Origin: Pseudomonas extremorientalis
GTDB taxonomy: Bacteria > Pseudomonadota > Gammaproteobacteria > Pseudomonadales > Pseudomonadaceae
Assembly: GCF_001870465.1 (NCBI RefSeq)
Contig: NZ_MDGK01000037.1
Location: 64,501 to 128,500, forward strand
DNA length: 64,000 bases
Direction: 5' to 3'
The position numbers and the translations under genes are program-made. The notes under the pieces were generated by a model that saw nothing but the letters and a program-made list of their open reading frames with translations, ran no database searches and was not told the origin of the DNA. Shown piece after piece: positions 18,810-27,907 of this stretch (within the stretch, counting starts at the first letter, position 1; each line of letters opens with the position of its first letter).

Positions 18810-19535
18810 CCGAGATACAAACACCAGGTTTACATCTGGTTAAATAACATACAAACCTGTTTAATCTGTGATGAAGCGACATCTTCCGCCCATTGTGTGT
18901 GCAACGTCTGCGAAACCGAGCTGCCCTGGCTCATGGAGCACTGCGATGTGTGTGCCCTGCCCTTGCCGATGGAGGGTTTGATCTGCGGGCAATGCCAAAA
19001 AAATCCCCCCGCGTTTAAACAGGTCATCGCCCCCTGGTCCTACAGCTTTCCCATCGACAGCCTGATCAGCCGCTTCAAGCATCAGGCACGCTGGCCCCTC
19101 GGGCAGATGCTGGCGTGGCTCCTGGCGCAACACCTGCAACATCGCTTTGACAATACCGAACTCGTACGCCCCGAGTGCCTGCTACCGGTGCCCATGGCGC
19201 GCAAGCGTCTGCGCGAACGCGGCTACAACCAGGCGTTGATGCTGGCGCGCTGGCTCGGCAGCGACTTGAACATCCCCCACGATGAACAGCTGTTGTTACG
19301 CCCCCATGAAACCGTGGCCCAACAGGCCCTTGACGCCAAGAACCGTAAACGCAACCTGCTCGGCGCCTTCGCCCTGGCGCCCGACGCCCAGGTGCAGGGC
19401 CGGCATTTCGCCCTGGTCGACGACGTGCTGACGACCGGCGCCACGGCCCACAGCCTGGCGCGGTTATTGATGAACGCCGGTGCGAAGCAGGTCGATGTGT
19501 ATTGCCTGGCCCGCACGCCCAAACCGGGCAGTTGA
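18798..19535 (+). CDS. ComF family phosphoribosyltransferase-like protein
   Basis: This 245-residue ComF/GntX-type protein has an N-terminal double zinc-finger-like region (CLICDE at about 21-26, CNVCE, CDVC, CGQC) and a C-terminal type I phosphoribosyltransferase domain with the PRPP loop ALVDDVLTTGATAH near residue 208. In other bacteria relatives act in DNA uptake. In pseudomonads the role is unclear. The ATG at 18798 has AAGGAAG upstream and is preferred. Unusually, codons 3-13 are also the BirA-type operator for the divergent bioB. Confidence 0.88.
   Translation: MYCQPRYKHQVYIWLNNIQTCLICDEATSSAHCVCNVCETELPWLMEHCDVCALPLPMEGLICGQCQKNPPAFKQVIAPWSYSFPIDSLISRFKHQARWPLGQMLAWLLAQHLQHRFDNTELVRPECLLPVPMARKRLRERGYNQALMLARWLGSDLNIPHDEQLLLRPHETVAQQALDAKNRKRNLLGAFALAPDAQVQGRHFALVDDVLTTGATAHSLARLLMNAGAKQVDVYCLARTPKPGS
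18804..18834. promoter_or_regulatory. BirA-type biotin operator
   Basis: Half-sites TGTCAACC (18804-18811) and GGTTTACA (18827-18834) are separated by 15 nt. This matches the known bacterial BirA operator form (TTGTnAACC, 14-16 nt, GGTTnACAA). It lies upstream of bioB and overlaps both the bioB -35 box and the 5' coding end of comF. Confidence 0.75.
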
Positions 19536-19592
19536 CTTGACTCCAGCCCACCGTGCCCGCAACGTTCGGCCAATCCCATCGAAGCGTATCCC

Positions 19593-20357
19593 ATGTCTCT
19601 GCCAGCCTCCCTCAGCCAACACATCATTCGCCGCCCCCAGCGCATTGCCTTGCTGGCGCATATCGCCGAGCAGGGTTCCATCACCCGCGCGGCCAAAAGC
19701 GCAGGCTTGAGTTACAAGGCGGCGTGGGATGCCATCGACGAGTTGAACAACCTCGCACAAAAGCCGTTGGTAGAACGCAGCGTGGGCGGCAAGGGCGGCG
19801 GCGGCGCCAAGTTGACGACCGAAGGTGAGCGCGTGTTGCGTCTGTACCAGCGTCTGCAAGCGCTGCAAGCCGAGGTGCTGGGCTCCGATGAAGCCGCCAG
19901 CGACTTCAACCTGCTCGGCCGCTTGATGCTGCGCACCAGCGCGCGCAACCAATTGCATGGCCAGGTCATCGCCATCGAGCAGCAGGGCCGTAACGATCTG
20001 ATCCGCCTGCAACTGGCCGGCGGCCTGAGCCTGGACGCGCAGATCACCCACGACAGCACGCAGCGCCTGGAGCTGGAAACCGGTGTGGAAGTGGTCGCAT
20101 TGATCAAGGCCGGATGGCTGGAATTGCTCCCATCCAAGCAATCTGCAACACCTGGACACAATTGCATGAGCGGCACCGTCGACGCCATTCTCGACGCCGA
20201 CGACGGCCCCGGCGAAGTGCGCATCGCCCTGCCCAATGGCCAGGTTTTATGCGCCCTGGCGCGGCCCGACGCACTCAAGGACGTGGGCGCCGTCGTAGGT
20301 AAAACCATCACCGTGCAGTTCGCGCCGAGCAATGTGCTGCTCGGTACGCCGGTGTAG
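19593..20357 (+). CDS. modE: ModE-type molybdate-responsive regulator
   Basis: This 254-residue regulator has an N-terminal winged helix-turn-helix (RIALLAHIAEQGSITRAAK and GLSYKAAWDAIDELN, about 17-55), followed by the ModE hinge KGGGGAKLTTEGERVL. Two TOBE-like molybdate-binding repeats cover about 125-185 and 190-252. The second contains the MSGTVDAIL start typical of TOBE. No molybdate transport genes are adjacent. The gene follows comF by 57 bp and may be co-transcribed. Confidence 0.85.
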   Translation: MSLPASLSQHIIRRPQRIALLAHIAEQGSITRAAKSAGLSYKAAWDAIDELNNLAQKPLVERSVGGKGGGGAKLTTEGERVLRLYQRLQALQAEVLGSDEAASDFNLLGRLMLRTSARNQLHGQVIAIEQQGRNDLIRLQLAGGLSLDAQITHDSTQRLELETGVEVVALIKAGWLELLPSKQSATPGHNCMSGTVDAILDADDGPGEVRIALPNGQVLCALARPDALKDVGAVVGKTITVQFAPSNVLLGTPV

Positions 20358-20436
20358 CCGCAGCCCGCCTTCAAACTGCAACCATTTCGTCACGCCCGCT
20401 CCTTATGGTGTCTGCAAAAACCGCAGGGAGCCTGAG

Positions 20437-22338
20437 ATGAGCCTATTAGAAGAAAACCAAGCCACCGACCTTGAACAGATGGTCGGCCTCACCCGCCGCC
20501 GCTTTATCGGCGCTGGCGCCCTGTGCGGTGCCGCAATGTTCCTCGGTGGCAACCTGCTGAGCCGCAGCGCCCTGGCCGTCAACGCCGCCAGCGCCAGCAG
20601 CCCGCTGCTGGGCTTTACCAGCATCGCCGCCGCCACCAGTGACGCCATCACCTTGCCGCCAGGCTACAGCGCCTCGGTGCTGATCAGTTGGGGCCAACCG
20701 CTGAGCAAGAACGCACCCGCCTTCGACCCGTCCGGCAACGGCACGGCCAAGGCCCAGGAGCAGCAGTTCGGGGACAACAACGACGGCATGAGCCTGTTCG
20801 CCTTCCCGGGCGACGACAACCGTGCGCTGATGGCGATCAACAACGAATACACCAATTACCGCTACCTCTTCGCCCACGGCGGCGCGCCGCAATCGGCCGA
20901 AGACGTGCGCAAGGCCCAGGCCAGCGAAGGCGTGTCGGTGATCGAAGTGCGGCGCAAGGGCGACACCTGGCAGTTCGTGCAGGACTCGCGCTACAACCGG
21001 CGCATCCACGGCAACTCGCCGATCAACCTCAGCGGCCCCGCCGCTGGCCACGCCTGGCTGAAAACCAGCGCCGACAAAACCGGCAAGAAAGCCCTCGGCA
21101 CCTTCCAGAACTGCGCCAACGGCAAGACGCCGTGGGGTACTTACCTGACGTGCGAAGAGAACTTTACCGACTGCTTTGGCAGCAGCAACCCGCAACAAAC
21201 CTTCGACGCCGGGCAGAAACGCTACGGTGTGGTGGCCGCCAGCAAAGACATCAACTGGCACCCGCACGACCCGCGCTTCGACATCGCCAAGAACCCCAAC
21301 GAACTCAACCGCCACGGTTGGGTGGTGGAAATCGACCCGTTCGACCCCAAGTCCACGCCGGTCAAGCGCACGGCCCTGGGCCGCTTCAAGCACGAAAACG
21401 CCGCCCTGGCCGAAACCCGTGACGGCCGCGCCGTGGTGTACATGGGCGACGACGAACGCGGCGAGTTCATCTACAAGTTCGTCAGCCGCGACCCGATCAA
21501 CCACCACAACCCCAAGGCCAACAAGGACCTGCTCGACCACGGCACCTTGTACGTGGCGATCTTCGACGCGGGCGACGGCAACGCCGATCACCCCAAGGGC
21601 AAGGGCCAATGGGTCGAACTCACCCACGGCAAGAACGGCATCGACGCCAGCACCGGTTTCGCCAGCCAGGCCGAAGTGCTGATCCACGCGCGCCTGGCCG
21701 CCAGCGTGGTGAAGGCCACGCGCATGGACCGCCCGGAATGGATCGTGGTCAGCCCCACCGATGGCCAGGTCTATTGCACCCTCACCAACAACGCCAAGCG
21801 CGGTGAAGACGGCCAGCCGGTGGGCGGCCCCAACCCGCGTGAAAAAAACGTCTACGGCCAGATCCTGCGCTGGAAGGCCGACGCGGATAACCACGGTTCC
21901 ACCGAATTCAGCTGGGACCTGTTTGTGGTGGCCGGCAACCCGGGCGTGCACGCTGGCACGCCAAAGGGTGGCTCGTCGAATATCAACCCGCAGAACATGT
22001 TCAACAGCCCGGACGGCCTGGGTTTCGACAAGGCTGGACGCCTGTGGATTCTCACCGATGGCGACTACAGCAACGCGGGTGACTTCGCGGGCATGGGCAA
22101 CAACCAGATGCTCTGCGCCGACCCCTCCACCGGGGAAATCCGCCGTTTCATGGTCGGCCCGGTAGCGTGTGAAGTGACGGGCATCAGCTTCTCGCCGGAT
22201 CAGAAGACGTTGTTTGTGGGGATTCAGCACCCAGGCGAAACCGGCGGTTCGACCTGGCCGGAACATCTGCCAAATGGCAAGCCGCGCTCGTCAGTGATGG
22301 CAATTCGGCGGGATGACGGCGGTATCGTCGGCGCCTGA
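20437..22338 (+). CDS. PhoX-family (DUF839) Tat-exported phosphatase-like protein
   Basis: This 633-residue protein carries a twin-arginine signal (TRRRFIGAGALCG, about 19-31) followed by a hydrophobic stretch and an alanine-rich cleavage region, so it should be exported folded to the periplasm. The body is PhoX/DUF839-like, with CEENFTDCFG, WVVEIDPFDP, GRFKHENAAL and GDDERGEFIYKFVS. These match the Ca/Fe-dependent phosphatase beta-propeller family. The ATG at 20437 follows GGAG and gives a proper Tat leader; the upstream frame does not. Whether it is the Pho-regulated PhoX or a paralogue is undecided. Confidence 0.82.
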   Translation: MSLLEENQATDLEQMVGLTRRRFIGAGALCGAAMFLGGNLLSRSALAVNAASASSPLLGFTSIAAATSDAITLPPGYSASVLISWGQPLSKNAPAFDPSGNGTAKAQEQQFGDNNDGMSLFAFPGDDNRALMAINNEYTNYRYLFAHGGAPQSAEDVRKAQASEGVSVIEVRRKGDTWQFVQDSRYNRRIHGNSPINLSGPAAGHAWLKTSADKTGKKALGTFQNCANGKTPWGTYLTCEENFTDCFGSSNPQQTFDAGQKRYGVVAASKDINWHPHDPRFDIAKNPNELNRHGWVVEIDPFDPKSTPVKRTALGRFKHENAALAETRDGRAVVYMGDDERGEFIYKFVSRDPINHHNPKANKDLLDHGTLYVAIFDAGDGNADHPKGKGQWVELTHGKNGIDASTGFASQAEVLIHARLAASVVKATRMDRPEWIVVSPTDGQVYCTLTNNAKRGEDGQPVGGPNPREKNVYGQILRWKADADNHGSTEFSWDLFVVAGNPGVHAGTPKGGSSNINPQNMFNSPDGLGFDKAGRLWILTDGDYSNAGDFAGMGNNQMLCADPSTGEIRRFMVGPVACEVTGISFSPDQKTLFVGIQHPGETGGSTWPEHLPNGKPRSSVMAIRRDDGGIVGA

Positions 22339-22346
22339 CAAAGCCT

Positions 22347-22450
22347 CATCGGGGGCAAGCCCCCTCCCACACTGACTGTGTTCACAGTCAAAATATGTGA
22401 ATGCAGTCAATGTGGGAGGGGCGGTGCGACGATTCGACTTGCCCCCGATA
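22347..22450. repeat. REP doublet with an interrupted right arm, copy 3
   Basis: The left arm (22347-22371) is the standard element in reverse orientation. The right arm starts as TGTGGGAGGGG (22411-22421) and ends as CTTGCCCCCGAT, but about 16 extra bases (GGTGCGACGATTCG and flanks) split its stem. It lies between the PhoX-family gene and srkA. Confidence 0.8.
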
Positions 22451-22536
22451 GCAATGGCACAGCCACCCCCTATCTCAGCCCCGGTGCGTTACCATACCCG
22501 GCCGGACGCGGCGCCCTGCTGCGCGCAGGAGTTCGC

Positions 22537-23511
22537 ATGGCCCACCCGTTTGAAACACTCACCCCCGACCTGGTCCTCGACGCCGTCGAAAGCATCGGTT
22601 TCCTCAGCGACGCTCGCGTCCTGGCACTCAACAGCTACGAAAACCGCGTCTACCAAGTCGGCATCGAAGACGCCGAGCCACTGATCGCCAAGTTCTACCG
22701 CCCGCAGCGCTGGACCAACGAGGCTATCCTCGAAGAACACCGCTTCACCTTCGAACTGGCCGAATGCGAAGTGCCGGTGGTCGCGCCACTGATCCACAAC
22801 GGCGAAAGCCTGTTCGAACATGCCGGATTCCGCTTCACCCTGTTCCCGCGCCGTGGCGGCCGCGCGCCGGAACCAGGCAACCTCGACCAACTCTATCGCC
22901 TCGGGCAACTGCTCGGCCGTTTGCATGCGGTGGGCTCTACCCGCCCGTTCGAACACCGTGAAGCCCTGGGCGTGAAGAATTTCGGGCACGACTCCCTCAC
23001 CACCCTGCTCGAAGGCAATTTCATCCCCAAGAGCCTGTTGCCGGCCTACGAGTCCGTGGCCCGCGACCTGCTCAAGCGTGTGGAAGAGGTGTACAGGGCC
23101 ACGCCGCACAAGAACATCCGCATGCACGGCGATTGCCATCCCGGCAACATGATGTGCCGCGACGAGATGTTCCACATCGTCGACCTGGATGACTGCCGCA
23201 TGGGCCCGGCGGTGCAGGACCTGTGGATGATGCTCGCCGGCGATCGCCAGGAATGTCTGGGGCAGCTGTCGGAATTGATGGACGGCTATCAGGAGTTCCA
23301 CGACTTCGACCCGCGTGAACTGGCGCTGATCGAACCCCTGCGTGCCCTGCGCCTGATGCATTACAGCGCCTGGCTGGCACGCCGCTGGGATGACCCGGCG
23401 TTCCCCCATAGCTTTCCGTGGTTTGGCAGCGAGCGGTATTGGGGCGATCAGGTGCTGGCGCTGCGCGAGCAATTGGCGGCCCTCAACGAAGAACCCCTGA
23501 AACTCTTCTGA
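22537..23511 (+). CDS. srkA: Stress response serine/threonine kinase SrkA (YihE)
   Basis: This 324-residue aminoglycoside-phosphotransferase-fold kinase is of the SrkA/YihE family. The catalytic loop is MHGDCHPGNMM (about 200-210) and the metal-binding aspartates lie in VDLDDCRMGP. LNSYENRVYQVGIED is the family N-terminal signature. In E. coli SrkA protects stressed cells from programmed death. The ATG at 22537 has AGGAG 5 nt upstream; the longer frame runs through the REP repeat and is not real. Confidence 0.9.
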   Translation: MAHPFETLTPDLVLDAVESIGFLSDARVLALNSYENRVYQVGIEDAEPLIAKFYRPQRWTNEAILEEHRFTFELAECEVPVVAPLIHNGESLFEHAGFRFTLFPRRGGRAPEPGNLDQLYRLGQLLGRLHAVGSTRPFEHREALGVKNFGHDSLTTLLEGNFIPKSLLPAYESVARDLLKRVEEVYRATPHKNIRMHGDCHPGNMMCRDEMFHIVDLDDCRMGPAVQDLWMMLAGDRQECLGQLSELMDGYQEFHDFDPRELALIEPLRALRLMHYSAWLARRWDDPAFPHSFPWFGSERYWGDQVLALREQLAALNEEPLKLF

Positions 23512-23524
23512 CCTGTCGAGTTAA

Positions 23525-23613
23525 ATGTGGGAGGGGGCTTGCCCCCGATTGCAGTCTGCCAGTTGATGCATCTGTGACTGACACACAGCAATCGGGGGCA
23601 AGCCCCCTCCCAC
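23525..23613. repeat. REP doublet, copy 4
   Basis: Inverted GTGGGAGGGGGCTTGCCCCC copies with a ~40-bp spacer between srkA and rarD. It lies just upstream of the rarD ribosome binding site. Confidence 0.9.
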
Positions 23614-23693
23614 CCAAAGCAAAGCAGATCACATTGCCCGCCAAATGTACTTACAATCACGCCTTTGTTAGCTGCCTAAGCAAGGATTCTGCA

Positions 23694-24578
23694 ATGCACG
23701 CCGCCAACCCCCGCAAGGGGTACATCCTGGGCCTGAGCGCCTATGTCATCTGGGGCCTGTTCCCGCTCTACTTCAAAGCCATCGCCAGCGTGCCCGCCGC
23801 AGAGATCATCGTGCACCGCGTGCTGTGGTCGGCGCTGTTCGGCGGTTTGCTGTTGATGGTGTGGAAACATCCCGGCTGGTTCCGCGAACTGCGCGACAAC
23901 CCCAAGCGCCTGGCGATCCTGGCACTCAGTGGTTCGTTGATCGCGGGTAACTGGCTGACATACGTGTGGTCGGTCAACACCGGGCGCATGCTGGAGGCGA
24001 GCCTGGGTTACTACATCAACCCGTTGGTGAATGTGGTACTGGGCATGTTGATCCTGGGTGAACGCCTGCGCCGTTTGCAGTGGGTCGCCGTTGGGCTGGC
24101 TGCGGTGGGTGTGGCGCAGCAGGTGTGGCAAGTGGGCAGCCTGCCGTGGGTATCGCTGGTACTGGCGTTGACCTTTGGTTTCTACGGGCTGATTCGCAAG
24201 CAGGCACCGGTGAAAGCCCTGCCGGGGCTGGTGGTGGAAACCTGGATGCTGGTGCCGATTGCGGTTGCATGGCTGCTGTTCAACCCGACCGCCCACAGTG
24301 CGCAGATGGAATTCTGGGGCACCTCCGAAGCCTGGTGGCTGGTAGCCGCCGGCCCGGTGACACTGATCCCGCTGGTGTGTTTCAACGCCGCCGCACGGCA
24401 TTTGCCCTATACCGCCCTGGGCTTTTTGCAGTACGTCGCGCCGACCCTGGTATTGCTGGAAGCCGTGCTGCTGTTCGGCGAGCATCTGGCACCAAGCACC
24501 TTGACCGCCTTCGCGTTCATCTGGGCGGGCCTGGTGGTGTACAGCGTGGATATCTGGCTCAGCGCACGCAAACGCTGA
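23694..24578 (+). CDS. rarD: EamA-family transporter RarD
   Basis: This 294-residue inner-membrane protein has about ten membrane helices in two EamA repeats. GYILGLSAYVIWGLFPLYFK at the N terminus and YYINPLVNVVLGMLILGERL in the first repeat are the RarD signatures. The exported substrate is unknown. The ATG at 23694 has AAGGA upstream. It is convergent with the GcvR-like gene across a 223-bp gap that holds two copies of the DnaA-box element. Confidence 0.87.
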   Translation: MHAANPRKGYILGLSAYVIWGLFPLYFKAIASVPAAEIIVHRVLWSALFGGLLLMVWKHPGWFRELRDNPKRLAILALSGSLIAGNWLTYVWSVNTGRMLEASLGYYINPLVNVVLGMLILGERLRRLQWVAVGLAAVGVAQQVWQVGSLPWVSLVLALTFGFYGLIRKQAPVKALPGLVVETWMLVPIAVAWLLFNPTAHSAQMEFWGTSEAWWLVAAGPVTLIPLVCFNAAARHLPYTALGFLQYVAPTLVLLEAVLLFGEHLAPSTLTAFAFIWAGLVVYSVDIWLSARKR

Positions 24579-24589
24579 TCAAATAACGT

Positions 24590-24779
24590 ACAAACCTCTG
24601 CAAGCCATAATCTACGTGGCTTGCAGACATCCACCCCAAGGTTATCCACAACCTGATCCCCGCCATTTGTGCACAAGCCCTTGAAGCTGCTCGTTTTTTG
24701 CTCAAGTAGCGAAGAACCCCGCACGGCGTGGCCTGGCGCCGGGTCTCTACAGGTTATCCACAGGCCCATGCAAGATTTC
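24590..24779 (+). repeat. DnaA-box element, locus A (two units)
   Basis: Two units lie in the gap between convergent genes. Unit A1 has a hairpin AAGCCA...TGGCTT starting at 24602, TTATCCACA at 24642-24650 (40 nt from the hairpin start), then 17 nt and TGTGCACAA (24668-24676). Unit A2 has CGTTTTTTG, a degenerate hairpin region from 24714, TTATCCACA at 24754-24762 (again 40 nt), then 17 nt and the weak match CATGCATAA. Both share spacing with the four units at locus B (61881-62540). Confidence 0.7.
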
Positions 24780-24801
24780 CATGCATAACCCTGTGGGCCG
24801 A

Positions 24802-25314
24802 TTATTCCTCGTGATGCAGTTCCACCATCAGGTCGTCCGCCAGGGTTTCCAGGGACAACTGCAAGGTATCCAGGGATAACGCTGCCGGCACCTGCAGCAG
24901 CGCTTCAGCAGTAAACAACGGATCACCGCTCATGGGCGCCGGGCGCACGTCCGTGCTCAGGCTCTCCAGGTTCACGCCCTGCTTGCTCAGCAGCGCCGTA
25001 ATCTCGCGCACAATGCCCGCACGGTCATTGCCCACCAGCGTCATCATGATCGACTTGGAGGCCGAGGCCTGCCCGCTGCTGCCTTCGCCCACCAGCACGC
25101 GAATGCCGTGTGTGGATAAGTCCTCCAGCGCGCCGACCAGCGCCTGACGGTTCTCTGTTGGAACGCTGACCCGCAGGATCCCGGCAAATTGCCCGGCCAT
25201 GTGCGCCATGCGGCTTTCCAGCCAATTGCCACCGTGGGTGGCAATATTCTGCGCGATGCGTTCAACCAGGCCGGGTTTGTCGGCGGCGATAATTGTGAGT
25301 ACAAGATGGTCCAT
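24802..25314 (-). CDS. GcvR-like tandem ACT-domain regulator
   Basis: This 170-residue protein is built from two ACT domains: DHLVLTIIAADKPGLVERIA (about 2-21) and IMMTLVGNDRAGIVREITALL (about 89-109). This is the form of the glycine cleavage repressor GcvR. It has no DNA-binding domain and would act through protein contacts after sensing an amino acid. The start at 25314 follows AGAGG; the frame is open seven codons further. A perfect inverted DnaA box (TGTGGATAA, 25111-25119) happens to fall inside the coding region. Confidence 0.83.
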   Translation of the reverse strand: MDHLVLTIIAADKPGLVERIAQNIATHGGNWLESRMAHMAGQFAGILRVSVPTENRQALVGALEDLSTHGIRVLVGEGSSGQASASKSIMMTLVGNDRAGIVREITALLSKQGVNLESLSTDVRPAPMSGDPLFTAEALLQVPAALSLDTLQLSLETLADDLMVELHHEE

Positions 25315-25505
25315 GGCGAAGCCCTCTGAATTCAATCTACAAGGTGGACTCGGAAGCCCTCGAAAACAAATCGTGTACCATTTTTATATTTATCTGGAAC
25401 AATCCAATAGTTTTTTGAGAACATCCGGTTCTCCGCTGTGACCGTACGACCAAAGTGGGTCGCTAAACGACGTATTTAGTCTAATTTTCACAACCGCAAG
25501 TCATC

Positions 25506-25533
25506 ATGTAGTATGCCCAACCGTGCACTACAT
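25506..25533. promoter_or_regulatory. Inverted repeat upstream of glcB, possible operator
   Basis: A 7-bp inverted repeat, ATGTAGT and ACTACAT with a 14-bp spacer, lies 48 bp before the glcB start in an otherwise AT-rich 266-bp intergenic region. The binding protein is unknown. Confidence 0.3.
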
Positions 25534-25580
25534 AATGAAAATCTGAAAAAGCGCATAAGCTCCGCAGAGTGAGGCAAGCA

Positions 25581-27758
25581 ATGACTGAACACGTTCAAGT
25601 CGGTGGCCTGCAGGTCGCCAAAGTCCTGTTCGACTTCGTGAACAACGAAGCCATTCCCGGTACCGGCATCACTGCCGACCAGTTCTGGGCCGGTGCCGAC
25701 AAGGTCATCCACGACCTGGCACCGAAGAACAAAGCCCTACTCGCCAAACGCGACGATTTCCAAGCGCGGATCGATACCTGGCACCAGACTCACGCAGGTA
25801 AAGCGCACAACCCCGTGGCTTACAAAGCCTTCCTGCAAGACATTGGATACCTGCTGCCAGAAGCCGCGGATTTCCAGGCCACGACCCAAAACGTCGATGA
25901 CGAGATCGCCCGCATGGCCGGCCCGCAGCTGGTGGTGCCCGTGATGAACGCGCGCTTTGCCCTCAACGCCTCGAATGCGCGTTGGGGCTCGTTGTATGAC
26001 GCCCTGTACGGCACCGACGCCATCAGCGAAGCCGACGGCGCCGAGAAGGGCCAGGGCTACAACAAAGTCCGTGGCGACAAGGTGATCGCCTTCGCCCGCG
26101 CCTTCCTCGATGAAGCCGCACCGCTCAGCGCCGGCAGCCATGTGGATTCGACCGGCTACAAGATCGTCGATGGCACGCTGATCGTCAGCCTCAAGGGCGG
26201 CAGCAACAGCGGCCTGCGCGACGACTCACAACTGATCGGCTTCCAGGGTGACAGCGCCCAGCCGATTGCGATCCTGTTGAAACACAACGGCCTGCACTTC
26301 GAAATCCAGATCGACGCCAACACCCCGGTCGGCCAGACCGACGCCGCCGGCGTCAAAGACGTGCTGGTGGAAGCCGCGCTGACCACCATCATGGACTGCG
26401 AAGACTCCGTCGCCGCCGTGGATGCCGACGATAAAGTGGTGATCTACCGCAACTGGCTCGGCCTGATGAAGGGCGACCTGGCCGAAGAAGTGTCCAAGGG
26501 CGGCAAGACCTTCACCCGGACCATGAACGCCGACCGCGTGTACACCGGCGTAAATGGCCAGGACGTGACGCTGCATGGCCGTTCGCTGCTGTTCGTACGC
26601 AACGTGGGTCATCTGATGACTATCGACGCGATCCTCGACAAAGACGGCAACGAAGTGCCGGAAGGCATTCTCGACGGGCTGATCACCAGCCTGGCCGCGA
26701 TCCATAGCCTCAACGGCAACAGCAGCCGCAAGAACAGCCGCACCGGTTCCGTGTACATCGTGAAACCAAAGATGCACGGCCCGGAAGAAGCCGCGTTCAC
26801 CAACGAGCTGTTCGGCCGTATCGAAGACGTGCTGAAGCTGCCACGCAATACGCTGAAAGTCGGGATCATGGACGAGGAACGCCGCACCACGGTCAACCTC
26901 AAGGCCTGCATCAAGGCCGCCAGCGAGCGCGTGGTGTTTATCAACACCGGCTTCCTCGACCGTACGGGCGACGAGATCCACACCTCCATGGAAGCCGGCG
27001 CGATGGTGCGCAAGGCGGCGATGAAGGCGGAAAAATGGATCGGCGCCTACGAAAACTGGAACGTCGATATCGGTTTGAGCACCGGGCTGCAAGGCCGTGC
27101 GCAGATCGGTAAAGGCATGTGGGCGATGCCCGACCTGATGGCGGCGATGCTCGAACAGAAAATCGCCCACCCACTGGCCGGTGCCAATACCGCGTGGGTG
27201 CCATCGCCTACGGCGGCGGCGCTGCACGTGTTGCACTACCACAAGGTCGACGTGTTCGCCCGCCAGGCCGAGTTGGCCAAGCGCGAGCGCGCGTCGGTGG
27301 ACGACATCCTGACCATTCCCCTGGCCAGCAACACCGATTGGTCTGACGAAGAGATCCGCAACGAGCTGGACAACAACGCCCAGGGCATCCTGGGTTATGT
27401 CGTCCGCTGGATCGACCAGGGCGTCGGCTGCTCGAAAGTGCCGGACATCAACGATGTGGGCCTGATGGAAGACCGCGCCACCCTGCGTATCTCCAGCCAG
27501 CACATCGCCAACTGGCTGCGCCACGGCATCGTCGACGAAGCCCAGGTGATGGAAAGCCTCAAGCGCATGGCGCCGGTGGTGGACCGTCAGAATGCCGGGG
27601 ACAAGTTGTATCGTCCGCTGGCGCCGGATTTCGACAGCAACATCGCGTTCCAGGCAGCGGTGGAGTTGGTGATTGAAGGGACCAAGCAGCCGAACGGGTA
27701 CACCGAGCCGGTGTTGCACCGTCGGCGTCGGGAGTTCAAGGCTAAAAACGGCCTGTAA
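25581..27758 (+). CDS. glcB: Malate synthase G
   Basis: This 725-residue monomeric enzyme condenses glyoxylate and acetyl-CoA to malate in the glyoxylate cycle. It shows the isoform G signatures [31 protein letters not shown] and [14 protein letters not shown], plus the large insert domain characteristic of GlcB. The ATG at 25581 has GAGG 6 nt upstream, and an ATG four codons earlier lacks one. It is monocistronic, with a strong terminator 4 bp after the stop. Confidence 0.96.
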   Translation: MTEHVQVGGLQVAKVLFDFVNNEAIPGTGITADQFWAGADKVIHDLAPKNKALLAKRDDFQARIDTWHQTHAGKAHNPVAYKAFLQDIGYLLPEAADFQATTQNVDDEIARMAGPQLVVPVMNARFALNASNARWGSLYDALYGTDAISEADGAEKGQGYNKVRGDKVIAFARAFLDEAAPLSAGSHVDSTGYKIVDGTLIVSLKGGSNSGLRDDSQLIGFQGDSAQPIAILLKHNGLHFEIQIDANTPVGQTDAAGVKDVLVEAALTTIMDCEDSVAAVDADDKVVIYRNWLGLMKGDLAEEVSKGGKTFTRTMNADRVYTGVNGQDVTLHGRSLLFVRNVGHLMTIDAILDKDGNEVPEGILDGLITSLAAIHSLNGNSSRKNSRTGSVYIVKPKMHGPEEAAFTNELFGRIEDVLKLPRNTLKVGIMDEERRTTVNLKACIKAASERVVFINTGFLDRTGDEIHTSMEAGAMVRKAAMKAEKWIGAYENWNVDIGLSTGLQGRAQIGKGMWAMPDLMAAMLEQKIAHPLAGANTAWVPSPTAAALHVLHYHKVDVFARQAELAKRERASVDDILTIPLASNTDWSDEEIRNELDNNAQGILGYVVRWIDQGVGCSKVPDINDVGLMEDRATLRISSQHIANWLRHGIVDEAQVMESLKRMAPVVDRQNAGDKLYRPLAPDFDSNIAFQAAVELVIEGTKQPNGYTEPVLHRRRREFKAKNGL

Positions 27759-27761
27759 ATG

Positions 27762-27795
27762 AAAAAGCCCTGATCGAGAGATCGGGGCTTTTTCT
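27762..27795. terminator. Bidirectional terminator after glcB
   Basis: AAAAAGCCC and GGGCTTTTT arms continue into a GATC stem around a GAGA loop, with poly-A before and poly-T after, directly past the glcB stop. Confidence 0.9.
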
Positions 27796-27823
27796 TTGGG
27801 GTTGTGGTGGCTGAACTGGCGCT

Positions 27824-27882
27824 ATCGGGGGCAAGCCCCCTCCCACAACTAATAGAACATGTGGGAGGGGGCTTGCCCCCGA
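27824..27882. repeat. REP doublet, opposite arm order, copy 5
   Basis: Two REP arms lie with the CTCCCAC ends facing inwards and a spacer of only ~14 bp. This is the reverse arrangement to copies 1, 2 and 4. It lies between glcB and the response regulator. Confidence 0.88.
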
Positions 27883-27907
27883 TGAGGCCGTTATAGCCAC
27901 CGCAGAA

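Noticed and set aside
22378..22536. N-terminal extension of srkA by 53 codons
   Set aside because: It would translate the REP element; the ATG at 22537 has a good ribosome binding site and gives the family N terminus.
25111..25119. Inverted DnaA box TGTGGATAA inside the GcvR-like gene (another at 63778-63786 in the ETF alpha gene)
   Set aside because: Isolated 9-mers without the hairpin, T-run or second box; compatible with chance in coding sequence.
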